Source of the DNA: Candidatus Aminicenantota bacterium
Lineage (GTDB): Bacteria > Acidobacteriota > Aminicenantia > UBA2199
DNA length: 23,374 nucleotides
NCBI GenBank assembly: GCA_030612495.1
Contig: JAUWNT010000011.1
Location: forward strand, 1-23,374
Direction of reading: 5' to 3'
A program made the translations under genes and the position numbers. Under the pieces are notes generated by a model. It was given only the letters and a program-made list of their open reading frames with translations, was not told the origin of the DNA and did no database searches. Shown here one piece after another: positions 8,039 to 15,326 of this stretch; position 1 is the stretch's first letter, and every line of letters begins with the position of its first letter.

Positions 8039-9387
8039 CACCTTTCCTTTTCTATCATAATCAAATTCCTTCTCAATATTGACCCATAGTCAATTTTTGA
8101 TGGACACACAAAAGCACATAAAGCAAGATCCTCTTCATCCAACTCAAGACAACCAAGCTTCTCTGCTTGTTCAATATCATCAACTATTAATGACCTCAAT
8201 AAAAAAGTTGGTAATATATCAAGAGGCATTACTTTTTCATAAATTCCAATTGGAACAATAGCCCTCTCGCCACCATTAATAGAAGTTGTAAGATCAAATT
8301 TCTTATGTTTGAAGAATCTGGACAAAACTATGTTCATTGCTGAAAACTTATTAAAACCTGGGTTCAAGAATCCGAGGAACTCCCTTTTCCTACCCTCTTT
8401 CAAAACAGAAACCTGCTGATGAAACCTTCCTAAGAACTCAGTTGTTCCAAGTGCATCTCTTCCTATCAAAATAGAACCTGAAATAACTCTATTCTCTTGT
8501 TCTTTCAATTCTCCTTCAATTATATCATTAATCGATGCACCAATCCTTGTTTGTAACAATCTGGGTTTTTTTACAGAGGGGCCAGCCAATGAAATAATAC
8601 GTTCAACAAATATTCTTCCTGTTAAAAACAATTTCCCAATTGCAATTACATCCTGAGCATTGACATACCAAACAATTTTATTGATATGAACAGGATCAAG
8701 AAAATGGATGTGAGTTCCAACATTTCCAGCAGGGTGAGGTCCAGAAAATTCTTCAACTGATAAAGAATCTAAATCTGGTATCTGTATATTTGCTCCCTTA
8801 GCTTTACATAAAAATATCCTGGTTGAAGTTAACTTAGAGAGTACAATAAGACCATTAACAAAATCTTTCCTGTTTTTATTTATAACCTTTTCTATTAAAG
8901 GTGCGTGTGGATTGGTATCCATTGCAGTAACAAAAATCGAATGAGGTTTGGTCTCAGGATTCGCTACTTTACTAAATGGACGTGCCCTTAAACACGTCCA
9001 GAGTCCGGACTCTAGAAGAGTAGACTTAATCTTCTCTATTTCAAGGGATTTTAAATTTTCTTCTGAAAAAGAATCAAAAGTAATCTCTTCTGTGCCTTTA
9101 AGCTCAATAACAATTGACTCAAAAACTCGCTTCGGACCTCTATTTATTGCGATTATTTTCCCAGTGCCAGGAGAAGTATACTTTACACAGGGCATTTTTT
9201 TGTCTATAAAGAGCAATTGCCCCAATTTTACATTTTCATCAATAGAAACTGCAAATGCTGGTTTTATACCAATATAATCATACCCTACTAAAGCAACTTT
9301 TTTAATATTTTCTTTTTTACAAATTACCTGTTCAGGCTCCCCGGAAATTGGGATATCCAAGCCCTTTTTGATTTTTATTAATCCCAT
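8038..9387 (-). CDS. nqrA: Na+-translocating NADH:quinone reductase subunit A
   Basis: NqrA is the cytoplasmic peripheral subunit that opens the operon. Family features are the N-terminal IKIKKGLDIPISGEPEQ, the lipoyl-like YTSPGTGKI segment, GLWTCLRARPFSKVANPET with FVTAMDTNPHAP, the HPAGNVGTHIHFLDPV stretch and the C-terminal ELDEEDLALCAFVCPSKIDYG. Length 449 fits. The ATG has no visible Shine-Dalgarno sequence: the preceding bases read TATATGTAACAAAA. It starts 49 bases after the stop of the upstream same-strand gene, so it could be co-transcribed with the DUF507/zinc-ribbon genes or have its own weak promoter in that gap. I found no good -35/-10 pair there. Confidence 0.96.
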   Translation of the reverse strand: MGLIKIKKGLDIPISGEPEQVICKKENIKKVALVGYDYIGIKPAFAVSIDENVKLGQLLFIDKKMPCVKYTSPGTGKIIAINRGPKRVFESIVIELKGTEEITFDSFSEENLKSLEIEKIKSTLLESGLWTCLRARPFSKVANPETKPHSIFVTAMDTNPHAPLIEKVINKNRKDFVNGLIVLSKLTSTRIFLCKAKGANIQIPDLDSLSVEEFSGPHPAGNVGTHIHFLDPVHINKIVWYVNAQDVIAIGKLFLTGRIFVERIISLAGPSVKKPRLLQTRIGASINDIIEGELKEQENRVISGSILIGRDALGTTEFLGRFHQQVSVLKEGRKREFLGFLNPGFNKFSAMNIVLSRFFKHKKFDLTTSINGGERAIVPIGIYEKVMPLDILPTFLLRSLIVDDIEQAEKLGCLELDEEDLALCAFVCPSKIDYGSILRRNLIMIEKER

Positions 9388-9436
9388 TTTTGTTACATAT
9401 ACACTATTTTTGATTTATAAATATATAAAAGAAGAA

Positions 9437-10000
9437 TTAACCAAAATCAGGTAGCTGTTTATAAATATCTCTAATTATTTCATGCGCATATTTAATGCTT
9501 GAATGTACTACCCCAACCTTATTACAAAAGCTTATTGCTTTAGAATAATCAAGTTCAGGGGTTAAATAAAGAGCAACAATATCAACTGTTTCATTTTTAC
9601 TATAACCAGGCTCTCCCTTTCTTGGATTATAGTGAGTTAGTATAGGAAGTTTCGCATCACAAATCGGACAATGTATTTCAACCAACTCTCCAAATATAAG
9701 ATTACCCTGTAAAATTATCTTTTGTGAGTCACCTAAGACTGCTGAGATAACAATTTCTGCTTTACTATTATCTTTCCTTTTATAACGAAGCCTTATACCA
9801 GGATATCCAGATATTACGTGTTTCTTATCTATAAGATTGTGACCATTTGGACAAAAAGCTTGTTTAATTATATAAAAAGTCCTGGTCTCTTTTATGATTT
9901 CAGGAATTTCAAATTCTGACTCCATTTGTTTATTTTTTTCCCTCTTAATAACCTCTGGAATAACAAGCTTCCCTTCATCGTCAAACCTCTTAGAATCCAT
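9437..10000 (-). CDS. Unrecognised zinc-ribbon-like protein upstream of nqrA
   Basis: I do not recognise a named family for this 187-residue soluble protein. A charged N terminus carries two copies of a short motif, IPEVIK (14-19) and IPEIIK (32-37). After it come a Cys/His knuckle CPNGH (C50, H54), a central beta-rich stretch, a second knuckle CPICDAKLP (C111, C114), and a C-terminal region with LYLTPELDYSKAISFCNKVG. The two knuckles are spaced so that they could form one structural metal site. There is no signal peptide or membrane helix. It starts at ATG 10000 with a strong AGGAGGAG. A 29-bp inverted repeat begins about five bases upstream of that site. The gene lies on the same strand as, and 49 bases from, nqrA. 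Function unknown. Confidence 0.75.
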   Translation of the reverse strand: MDSKRFDDEGKLVIPEVIKREKNKQMESEFEIPEIIKETRTFYIIKQAFCPNGHNLIDKKHVISGYPGIRLRYKRKDNSKAEIVISAVLGDSQKIILQGNLIFGELVEIHCPICDAKLPILTHYNPRKGEPGYSKNETVDIVALYLTPELDYSKAISFCNKVGVVHSSIKYAHEIIRDIYKQLPDFG

Positions 10001-10016
10001 TGACTCCTCCTATGAA

Positions 10017-10114
10017 ATGGGGTCAGGTCTTCATTCTTCACACAACCACATTGAACTAATATGATAAAAGCGAAAAGTGAAGCCATTGTGTGAAGAATGA
10101 AGACCTGACCCCAT
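10017..10114. repeat. Perfect 29-bp inverted repeat with 40-base loop (REP/RAYT-type mobile hairpin)
   Basis: The left arm at 10017-10045 starts ATGGGGTCAGGTCTTC and ends TTCTTCACACAA. The right arm at 10086-10114 is its exact reverse complement, ending GAAGACCTGACCCCAT. Arms match at all 29 positions and mismatch immediately on both sides. The GGGGTCAGGTCTTC / GAAGACCTGACCCC signature is one I associate from general knowledge with palindromes mobilised by REP-associated tyrosine transposases (RAYT, Y1 type); no such transposase lies in the window. I see no target duplication, which fits that mechanism. It occupies the gap between the second DUF507 gene and the zinc-ribbon gene, so RNA from the minus strand would fold into a long hairpin there, with possible effects on RNA stability or readthrough into nqr. 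It lacks a following T-run on either strand, so it is not a classical terminator. Confidence 0.85.
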
Positions 10115-10122
10115 CGCCATCA

Positions 10123-10410
10123 TCACCAAATTTTTCCTAATTTATCTAACTCTTCGTTTGAGTACTTTCTAAACAAAATCTCCCACTCTCTGGAGCTCTC
10201 TGGAACACTTTTTTTTTGAGAGCTTATCCTATATTTTGCCTTTTCTTCAATATCTTCAAACGCCTTAAGTTCATTCATTATTAAATGAAAGGTCTTGAAC
10301 CTTATATTTTCCAACTCCCCAATATAATCCAGTTCTTCATTTTGTTGAATATAATCTATTATTAACTTTGTTATGTAATTAACCTTATTTCTTGAAAGTT
10401 TTAAACTCAT
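10123..10410 (-). CDS. DUF507 family protein (second of a tandem pair)
   Basis: This is a 95-residue protein of the uncharacterised DUF507 family. It shows the family's N-terminal LSRNKVNYITKLIIDYI and the C-terminal signature KAKYRISSQKKSVPESSREWEILFRKYSNEELDKLG, which corresponds to the full-length family's conserved 'I.S.KR.IPEGS.EWD.L..KYY..EL.KLG' end. It is helical and basic, with no signal sequence. The ATG overlaps the stop of the preceding DUF507 gene as ATGA, so the two are translationally coupled and the products may form a heteromer. No function is established for the family. The stop is nine bases from the hairpin repeat. Confidence 0.8.
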   Translation of the reverse strand: MSLKLSRNKVNYITKLIIDYIQQNEELDYIGELENIRFKTFHLIMNELKAFEDIEEKAKYRISSQKKSVPESSREWEILFRKYSNEELDKLGKIW

Positions 10411-10685
10411 AAAATGATATTCTCCTTCTCAGCAAGCTTAGATTTTATCATTTTAAACATCTCATAATAGTCAATGTTCGCATTTCTTATTTCATTCAAT
10501 TTTTCTCTTAATATTTCTTTAACCTCTTCATCAAGCAAATCCTCTCTTTCCAATTCCTTTGTTATAATCTCTTGAACCTCAATTAGCATTTTTTCTTTAT
10601 CATCAGTTAGAATCAACCCTTCTTTTAGTAATCCCTTAACAATACCAAATGCAAAATGCTCAATCTGCTGTTTATTTAATCTCAT
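10407..10685 (-). CDS. DUF507 family protein (first of a tandem pair), leaderless start
   Basis: This is a 92-residue protein, mostly helical and acidic in its middle (ELEREDLLDEEVKEILREK), starting MRLNKQQIEHFAFGIVKGLLKEGLI. That is the usual DUF507 opening (MRLS..QI..LA..I...L...GLI). It is paralogous to the next gene but lacks that gene's basic EWEILF..Y tail, so the pair may have split roles. There is no ribosome-binding site before ATG 10685. Instead a good promoter ends six bases upstream (see 10692-10720), pointing to a leaderless mRNA. This would be the first gene of a minus-strand run that continues through the zinc-ribbon gene into nqrABCDEF-apbE. Confidence 0.8.
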   Translation of the reverse strand: MRLNKQQIEHFAFGIVKGLLKEGLILTDDKEKMLIEVQEIITKELEREDLLDEEVKEILREKLNEIRNANIDYYEMFKMIKSKLAEKENIIL

Positions 10686-10691
10686 GTATAT

Positions 10692-10720
10692 AATATAACA
10701 AATTTTTGTAAATAAATCAA
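10692..10720 (-). promoter_or_regulatory. Sigma70-type promoter, probably leaderless, for DUF507 pair
   Basis: On the minus strand TTGATT (10720-10715) is followed after exactly 17 bases by TATATT (10697-10692). Only six bases separate the -10 element from the ATG at 10685, so transcription should begin at or next to the start codon. No Shine-Dalgarno sequence is present. The same layout occurs at 22618-22646. Confidence 0.5.
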
Positions 10721-10753
10721 CTTCAAACTGATTTCGGAATTTAAATATAATTT

Positions 10754-12151
10754 CTAAATTTTAAAATATTGTTCGAGGTTATCTTTATATTTTTTTGGAA
10801 AATATTCCCCTCTTTTTTTATCTAAAATGTATTTATCAAAATATTTTTTTCTGTTTTTTATAATGTTCTTAAGAGCTTCTATTAAAATATCAAGCTCCTC
10901 TTCTTCATTATAAAAACCAAAAGATACTCTGAGCATACCTGGAATATCACTTCTATCACTAGCAAGAACCCTTTTTATACATTTTACTTCTTTCTCTCTG
11001 TTTATTTTTAAGAGCTCTCTTACATATGGTTGAGCACAAAAGCAACCGCTCCTTACGCCAATACCATACTCATAAGCAAGTATAGAAGCAACAAGAGCAT
11101 GAGGAAATCCTTTTATGTTAAAGGGGATAACTCCCAACCGGCCCTTTAAATTATAGATATCCTTTTCCCCATAAATTTCCACATCAGACATTTGCAGAAG
11201 ACTTATAAGTAATTTTTCTGTTAACATCATTTCTGTTTTTTCGATCTGTTCATAACCAACCTCATTAAAAAAATTTATAGCTTCAGCAAGGGCAATGCTT
11301 CCTACAACATTAGGACTTCCCGCTTCATCAACATAAGGTTCTCTATCCCATCCAACCTCATCAGAAGTTACTATTTTGACTGTTCCACCACCTTTATACT
11401 CAGGTGCATTTTCGTTATCAATAAGATCTTTTCTTGCTACAAGGACACCAGTTCCAAAAGGTGCATACATCTTATGTGCAGAATATGAGAGAAAATCTAT
11501 AGAATTCAAATCTCCTGGCTTGCCCATCTCAATTTTCTTGTGAGGAGCCAATTGAGCACCATCTACCATAAAATATGCTCCTGCTTTATGGACAAGCTCA
11601 GCAATCTCACATATGGGATTTACAATACCTGTAACATTGGAAGCTCCTGTTATTGATACAAGAGATAATTTATCCTTATTTTTTTCAATCAATTCCTTCA
11701 TTACATCTATCTCTAAAGACCCATCATCTTGATTTACAGGTACATGAACCACATTGCCTTTATCTCTCCAGGGAAGATCGTTTGAATGATGTTCCATTTT
11801 TGAGACTATAATCACTGAATCTTTAGACAAATTTAACCTATAAGAAAGTTTATTAATAGCTTCAGTGGCATTTTTTACAAATATAACTGTATGAAATTTT
11901 TCATCAAACCCAACAAACTTCCCGGCTTTCTCCCTTGCTTTTTCGTAATAATAAGTAGAAAGTCGAGATTTATAACCACTCCCTCTATGAATAGAAGAAT
12001 AAAACTTCAAAAACTCATTGACTTTATTTAGAACCCTCTTTAAAGAAGGAGTAGACGCAGCATTATCAAAATTAATATATTTTACTTTTTCCCCATCAAT
12101 TAGAGGAACTTCTTGTTCAACACCTTGTATCTCTTTTCTTAGAATATTCAT
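10754..12151 (-). CDS. Class-V aminotransferase, SufS/CsdA-like cysteine desulfurase family
   Basis: This is a PLP-dependent fold-type I enzyme of 465 residues. PLP residues are evident: the stacking His in KMEHHSN (121-122), D197 in MVDGAQ, and the Schiff-base Lys K227 in SYSAHKMYAPFGTG. The Cys loop reads RSGCFCAQP (368-375). C372 aligns with the catalytic Cys of SufS (RTGHHCAQP type), and C370 is an extra Cys in the loop. SufS-type enzymes remove sulfur from cysteine for iron-sulfur or other sulfur trafficking, and NQR in this window needs such clusters. No sufBCD, sufE or iscU lies nearby, and the C-terminal tail (about 40 residues, YFDKYILDKKRGEYFPKK) is longer than usual, so another sulfur or aminotransferase role is possible. 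ATG 12151 has AGGAG upstream. Confidence 0.8.
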   Translation of the reverse strand: MNILRKEIQGVEQEVPLIDGEKVKYINFDNAASTPSLKRVLNKVNEFLKFYSSIHRGSGYKSRLSTYYYEKAREKAGKFVGFDEKFHTVIFVKNATEAINKLSYRLNLSKDSVIIVSKMEHHSNDLPWRDKGNVVHVPVNQDDGSLEIDVMKELIEKNKDKLSLVSITGASNVTGIVNPICEIAELVHKAGAYFMVDGAQLAPHKKIEMGKPGDLNSIDFLSYSAHKMYAPFGTGVLVARKDLIDNENAPEYKGGGTVKIVTSDEVGWDREPYVDEAGSPNVVGSIALAEAINFFNEVGYEQIEKTEMMLTEKLLISLLQMSDVEIYGEKDIYNLKGRLGVIPFNIKGFPHALVASILAYEYGIGVRSGCFCAQPYVRELLKINREKEVKCIKRVLASDRSDIPGMLRVSFGFYNEEEELDILIEALKNIIKNRKKYFDKYILDKKRGEYFPKKYKDNLEQYFKI

Positions 12152-12278
12152 AATTTATCTCCTTTTAATCTGGAATTTTAAAACAAAATTTCTCTTATTG
12201 CAATACAAAATTAAAACAAGATATTTTACAGAATAATAAACAAAATAGAACAATAAAAGATTTTAAAGCGCAAATTTC

Positions 12279-12307
12279 TTGACAAATAACCAAAAATATT
12301 ATAAATT
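12279..12307 (+). promoter_or_regulatory. Sigma70-type promoter of the rplM-frr operon
   Basis: A perfect TTGACA (12279-12284) is followed after 17 bases by TAAATT (12302-12307). The predicted start would be near 12314, leaving a leader of about 20 bases that contains AAGAGG before ATG 12334. The -10 is imperfect, but position and -35 quality make this the best promoter in the window. Confidence 0.6.
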
Positions 12308-12333
12308 AGTATTCTTTAATAAGAGGTTAAAAA

Positions 12334-12780
12334 ATGAAGTTGAATAAAATGAACAAGAGCTTTGTGCCACAAGAAGATAAAATAGAAAAAAATTGGTGGC
12401 TAATTGATGCTGATGGAGCTATTCTTGGCAGACTTGCAACAAGAGTTGCAAATATTTTAAGAGGTAAAGATAAACCACATTATACTCCATTTTTTGATAC
12501 CGGAGATTTTGTTATTATAATTAATTCTGAAAAAATCAAATTATCAGGATCAAAAGATAAACAAAAAAAATATTACAGGCATTCCGGTTATATGGGAGGC
12601 ATTAAGGAAACTCTGTACGAAAAAATGCTTTCCACTCATCCTGAAAGGATTATTAAAAGTGCTGTAAAAGGCATGCTTCCCAAAAATAAACTTAATAGAA
12701 AAATTTTAAAAAAATTAAAAGTATATCAAGGTTCGCAGCACAAACATTCTGCGCAAAAACCTGAAAAACTTGAAATCTAA
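12334..12780 (+). CDS. rplM: Ribosomal protein L13
   Basis: This is large-subunit protein L13, an early assembly protein binding 23S rRNA. Recognised by NWWLIDADGAILGRLATRVANILRGKDKPHYTPFFDTGDFVIIINSEKI and the later YYRHSGYMGGIKE, HPERIIKSAVKGMLPKNKL and GSQHKHSAQKP. Length 148 is normal. It heads a six-gene operon with rpsI, rpsB, tsf, pyrH and frr, an order seen in many bacteria. AAGAGG lies upstream of the ATG and a promoter sits at 12279-12307. Confidence 0.98.
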   Translation: MKLNKMNKSFVPQEDKIEKNWWLIDADGAILGRLATRVANILRGKDKPHYTPFFDTGDFVIIINSEKIKLSGSKDKQKKYYRHSGYMGGIKETLYEKMLSTHPERIIKSAVKGMLPKNKLNRKILKKLKVYQGSQHKHSAQKPEKLEI

Positions 12781-12792
12781 AGGAGGAAAATT

Positions 12793-13197
12793 TTGAGCAT
12801 AGTTCAATATTATGGTACTGGCAAAAGAAAGACAAGTATCGCAAGAGTATATTTAAGACCTGGAAAGGGAAATTATAAATTAGTCGTAAAAAAAACAGAA
12901 AGAGTTTTTGATGAATATTTTCCTCTAAAAAGAGATAAACTCACGATCTCCAAAGCTCTTTCTTTAACAAACACACAAGATAATTTCGATATTCTAATAA
13001 ATATAAAGGGTGGAGGGTTATCTGCTCAAGCTGATGCTATTAAGCTTGGAATCTCCAGAGCACTTTTAGAATATAATTCTGAGTTAAGACCTTCATTGAA
13101 AAAAGCTGGATTACTCACAAGGGATGCAAGAGAAAAAGAGAGGAAAAAATACGGCCTTCTAAAAGCAAGGAAAGCATCCCAATATCACAAGAGGTAG
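12793..13197 (+). CDS. rpsI: Ribosomal protein S9
   Basis: This is small-subunit protein S9, whose C-terminal KR tail reaches the P-site tRNA. Seen: YYGTGKRKTSIARVYLRPG near the start, NIKGGGLSAQADAIKLGISRALLEYN in the middle, and the ending LLTRDAREKERKKYGLLKARKASQYHKR, with the terminal KR kept. The start is TTG at 12793, six bases after AGGAGG; no ATG gives a sensible N terminus. The non-AUG start may lower its translation relative to rplM. It lies 12 bases after rplM. Confidence 0.98.
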   Translation: MSIVQYYGTGKRKTSIARVYLRPGKGNYKLVVKKTERVFDEYFPLKRDKLTISKALSLTNTQDNFDILINIKGGGLSAQADAIKLGISRALLEYNSELRPSLKKAGLLTRDAREKERKKYGLLKARKASQYHKR

Positions 13198-13205
13198 GTG
13201 GACTT

Positions 13206-13997
13206 ATGGTTTCAGTAAATATGAGAGAAATGTTAGAAGCTGGAGTTCATTTTGGCCATCAAGTAAGAAGATGGAATCCTAAAATGAAACCATACATTTA
13301 TGGGAAAAAGAATGGTATATATATCATTAATCTTCAAACTTCAATCGAATTATTCAAACAAGCCTTGGATTTTATAATACAAGTGGTTGGATCAGGTAAA
13401 GATGCACTTATAGTGGGAACCAAAAGACAAGCACAAACAATAATTGAGGATATCAGTGAAGAAACCGGCATGCACTATGTAAATAAAAGATGGCTGGGAG
13501 GATTGCTTACCAATTTTTCTATGATAAAAAAGAGCATTGATAAATTAATTGATCTTGAGGAAATGAAAAAGGATGGAAGATGGGAGGTTAAATCCAAAAA
13601 GGAACAATCAAAACTTGAAAAAATTTATAAAAAACTCCATAAAAACCTCTGGGGTATAAAAAATCTCAAAGAGCTCCCAGGTGTTGTAATAGTAATAGAT
13701 TCAAGCTTTGAAGGAATAGCAGTCTATGAAGCGAGAAAACTGAATATACCCCTTGTTGCTATAGTGGATACAAATGCAGATCCTGAAGAAATTGATTATC
13801 CTGTCCCTGGGAATGATGATGCGATAAGATCTATAAGACTCTTTGTTACTAAATTTGGAGAAGCTGTAAAATTAGGATTAGAACAAAGACAATCTGAAGA
13901 ATTAATTCAACAAGAATCAGAAAAAGAGGAAGATCCTAAAAATACAGAAGATGAAAGCACAGAAGAAAAAGAAAAGGAAGAAAAAAAGGAGAATTGA
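13206..13997 (+). CDS. rpsB: Ribosomal protein S2
   Basis: This is small-subunit protein S2. Diagnostic stretches are MLEAGVHFGHQVRRWNPKMKPYIYGKKNGIYIINLQTS, KRWLGGLLTNFSMIKKSI, LPGVVIVID and VDTNADPEEIDYPVPGNDDAIRSI. The core is followed by an extra tail of about 30 residues rich in Glu and Lys (from about residue 233), low in complexity and probably disordered; such tails vary freely among S2 proteins. ATG at 13206 is preceded by AGGTGG. It is followed one base later by tsf, the usual pairing. Confidence 0.98.
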   Translation: MVSVNMREMLEAGVHFGHQVRRWNPKMKPYIYGKKNGIYIINLQTSIELFKQALDFIIQVVGSGKDALIVGTKRQAQTIIEDISEETGMHYVNKRWLGGLLTNFSMIKKSIDKLIDLEEMKKDGRWEVKSKKEQSKLEKIYKKLHKNLWGIKNLKELPGVVIVIDSSFEGIAVYEARKLNIPLVAIVDTNADPEEIDYPVPGNDDAIRSIRLFVTKFGEAVKLGLEQRQSEELIQQESEKEEDPKNTEDESTEEKEKEEKKEN

Positions 13998-13998
13998 T

Positions 13999-14598
13999 AT
14001 GGGAACAGATATGTCACTCGTAAAAAAGCTAAGAGAACAAACAGGTATTGGAATTCTTGAATGCAAAAAAGCTATTGAAGAAACAAATAACGATTATGAA
14101 AAAGCTGTTGAGGTATTGAGAAAAAAAGGGTTTAAGAAAGCAAAAGCAAAATCCTCACGTGTTACTAAGCAGGGAGTAATAGGTTCTTATATTCACACAA
14201 ACAACAAAATTGGGGTTTTAGTTGAAGTTGGATGTGAATCTGATTTTGTTGCAAAAAATGAAGAGTTCCAGAGACTTGTAAAAGACATAGCTATGCAAAT
14301 CGCAGCAATGAATCCAAAATATATCTCTGAAAAAGATATTCCAGCAGATGTTATAGATAAAGAAAAAGAAATTTATACAGCACAATTAAAAGAGGGTGGG
14401 AAGCCAGCAAACATTATAGAAAAAATTACTGAAGGTAAATTAAAAAAGTTTTATTCAGAAATATGCTTGCTCAACCAAATTTTTTTTAAAGATGAAAAAA
14501 CAACAATAGAAAATTTAATTGTAGGAAAAATACACAAGATTGGAGAAAACATCGTAATAAAACGATTTGTCCGCTATCAGGTAGGTGAAGAAATTTAG
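13999..14598 (+). CDS. tsf: Elongation factor Ts, short form
   Basis: EF-Ts recycles EF-Tu by nucleotide exchange. The N-terminal UBA-like domain reads LVKKLREQTGIGILECKKAIEETNNDYEKAVEVLRKKG, followed by the signature VGVLVEVGCESDFVAKNEEFQ-like stretch (here KIGVLVEVGCESDFVAKNEEF) and a C-terminal LNQIFFKDEKTTIENL. At 199 residues it is the short form with a single core repeat, as in several thermophilic or early-branching bacteria, rather than the approximately 280-residue enterobacterial form. I start it at ATG 13999 (MGTDMSLVKK), seven bases after AGGAG; a longer frame upstream overlaps rpsB and has no support. It ends just inside the pyrH start region. Confidence 0.97.
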   Translation: MGTDMSLVKKLREQTGIGILECKKAIEETNNDYEKAVEVLRKKGFKKAKAKSSRVTKQGVIGSYIHTNNKIGVLVEVGCESDFVAKNEEFQRLVKDIAMQIAAMNPKYISEKDIPADVIDKEKEIYTAQLKEGGKPANIIEKITEGKLKKFYSEICLLNQIFFKDEKTTIENLIVGKIHKIGENIVIKRFVRYQVGEEI

Positions 14599-14599
14599 T

Positions 14600-15316
14600 A
14601 TGGATGAAAATCCCAATTTTAAAAGAATTCTTTTAAAACTAAGTGGTGAAGCCTTAAAAGGAGACGCTTCTTTTGGGATATCTAACTCAATAATAGACGA
14701 AATAGCTGAAGAGATAAAAGAAATTCAAAATCTTGGAATAGAAATAGCTCTTGTTACTGGTGGAGGCAATTTTTTTAGAGGTGTTAGGGCTAAAGAACTT
14801 GGTATAGGACGAGCATCTGCTGATTATATGGGAATGCTTGCTACAATAATAAATGGTATAGCTTTGCAAGATGTCTTAGAAAAAAAGGGTGTTAAAACAA
14901 GATTAATCTCTGCATTGGAAATAAAAGAAATTGCTGAACCTTTTATAAGAAGAAGAGTTATAAGACATCTGGAAAAAGGTAGAGTTGTGATCTTTACCTC
15001 AGGAACAGGAAATCCTTTTTTCTCAACTGATACTGCAGCTGCATTAAGGGCAATTGAAGTTAAAGCTGACATTCTCTTAAAAGCAACAATGGTTGAAGGA
15101 GTATATTCACATGACCCTAAAAAAGTAAAAAAAGCAGTTAAATTTGATCATCTATCCTATTCTGATATTCTTTCAAAAGAATTAAAAGTAATTGACCACA
15201 CAGCTGTAACTCTATGTAAGGAAAACAAACTACCCATAAAAATATTTTTTCTTACCAAAAAAGGGAATATAATCAAAGCAATTAAAAACAATGACATAGG
15301 TACCTTAATAGATTAG
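14600..15316 (+). CDS. pyrH: Uridylate kinase (UMP kinase)
   Basis: This enzyme phosphorylates UMP to UDP in pyrimidine nucleotide synthesis; bacterial PyrH is hexameric and belongs to the amino-acid kinase family. Motifs are KRILLKLSGEALKGDASFGI, LVTGGGNFFRGV, the ADYMGMLATIINGIALQ segment, FTSGTGNPFFSTDTAAALRAIEV and KATMVEGVYSHDPKK. I place the start at ATG 14600 (MDENPNFKRILLKLSG, 238 residues), with AGGTGAAG upstream. A GTG at 14585 would add five residues and overlap tsf. The gene order tsf-pyrH-frr is widely conserved. Confidence 0.97.
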   Translation: MDENPNFKRILLKLSGEALKGDASFGISNSIIDEIAEEIKEIQNLGIEIALVTGGGNFFRGVRAKELGIGRASADYMGMLATIINGIALQDVLEKKGVKTRLISALEIKEIAEPFIRRRVIRHLEKGRVVIFTSGTGNPFFSTDTAAALRAIEVKADILLKATMVEGVYSHDPKKVKKAVKFDHLSYSDILSKELKVIDHTAVTLCKENKLPIKIFFLTKKGNIIKAIKNNDIGTLID

Positions 15317-15326
15317 AGGTTTAAAC

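Noticed and set aside
9892..10086. Minus-strand frame of 64 codons starting in the loop of the inverted repeat
   Set aside because: It runs through the repeat arm and then overlaps the start of the better-supported zinc-ribbon gene in another frame; no ribosome-binding site and no family resemblance.
12196..12205. Perfect 10-bp palindrome TATTGCAATA upstream of the SufS-like gene
   Set aside because: Short AT-rich palindromes are expected by chance; no second copy or link to a regulator was seen in the window.
13951..13998. Longer N terminus for EF-Ts
   Set aside because: The extension lies inside the end of rpsB, is a shifted reading of its Glu/Lys tail, and the ATG at 13999 has the properly spaced AGGAG.
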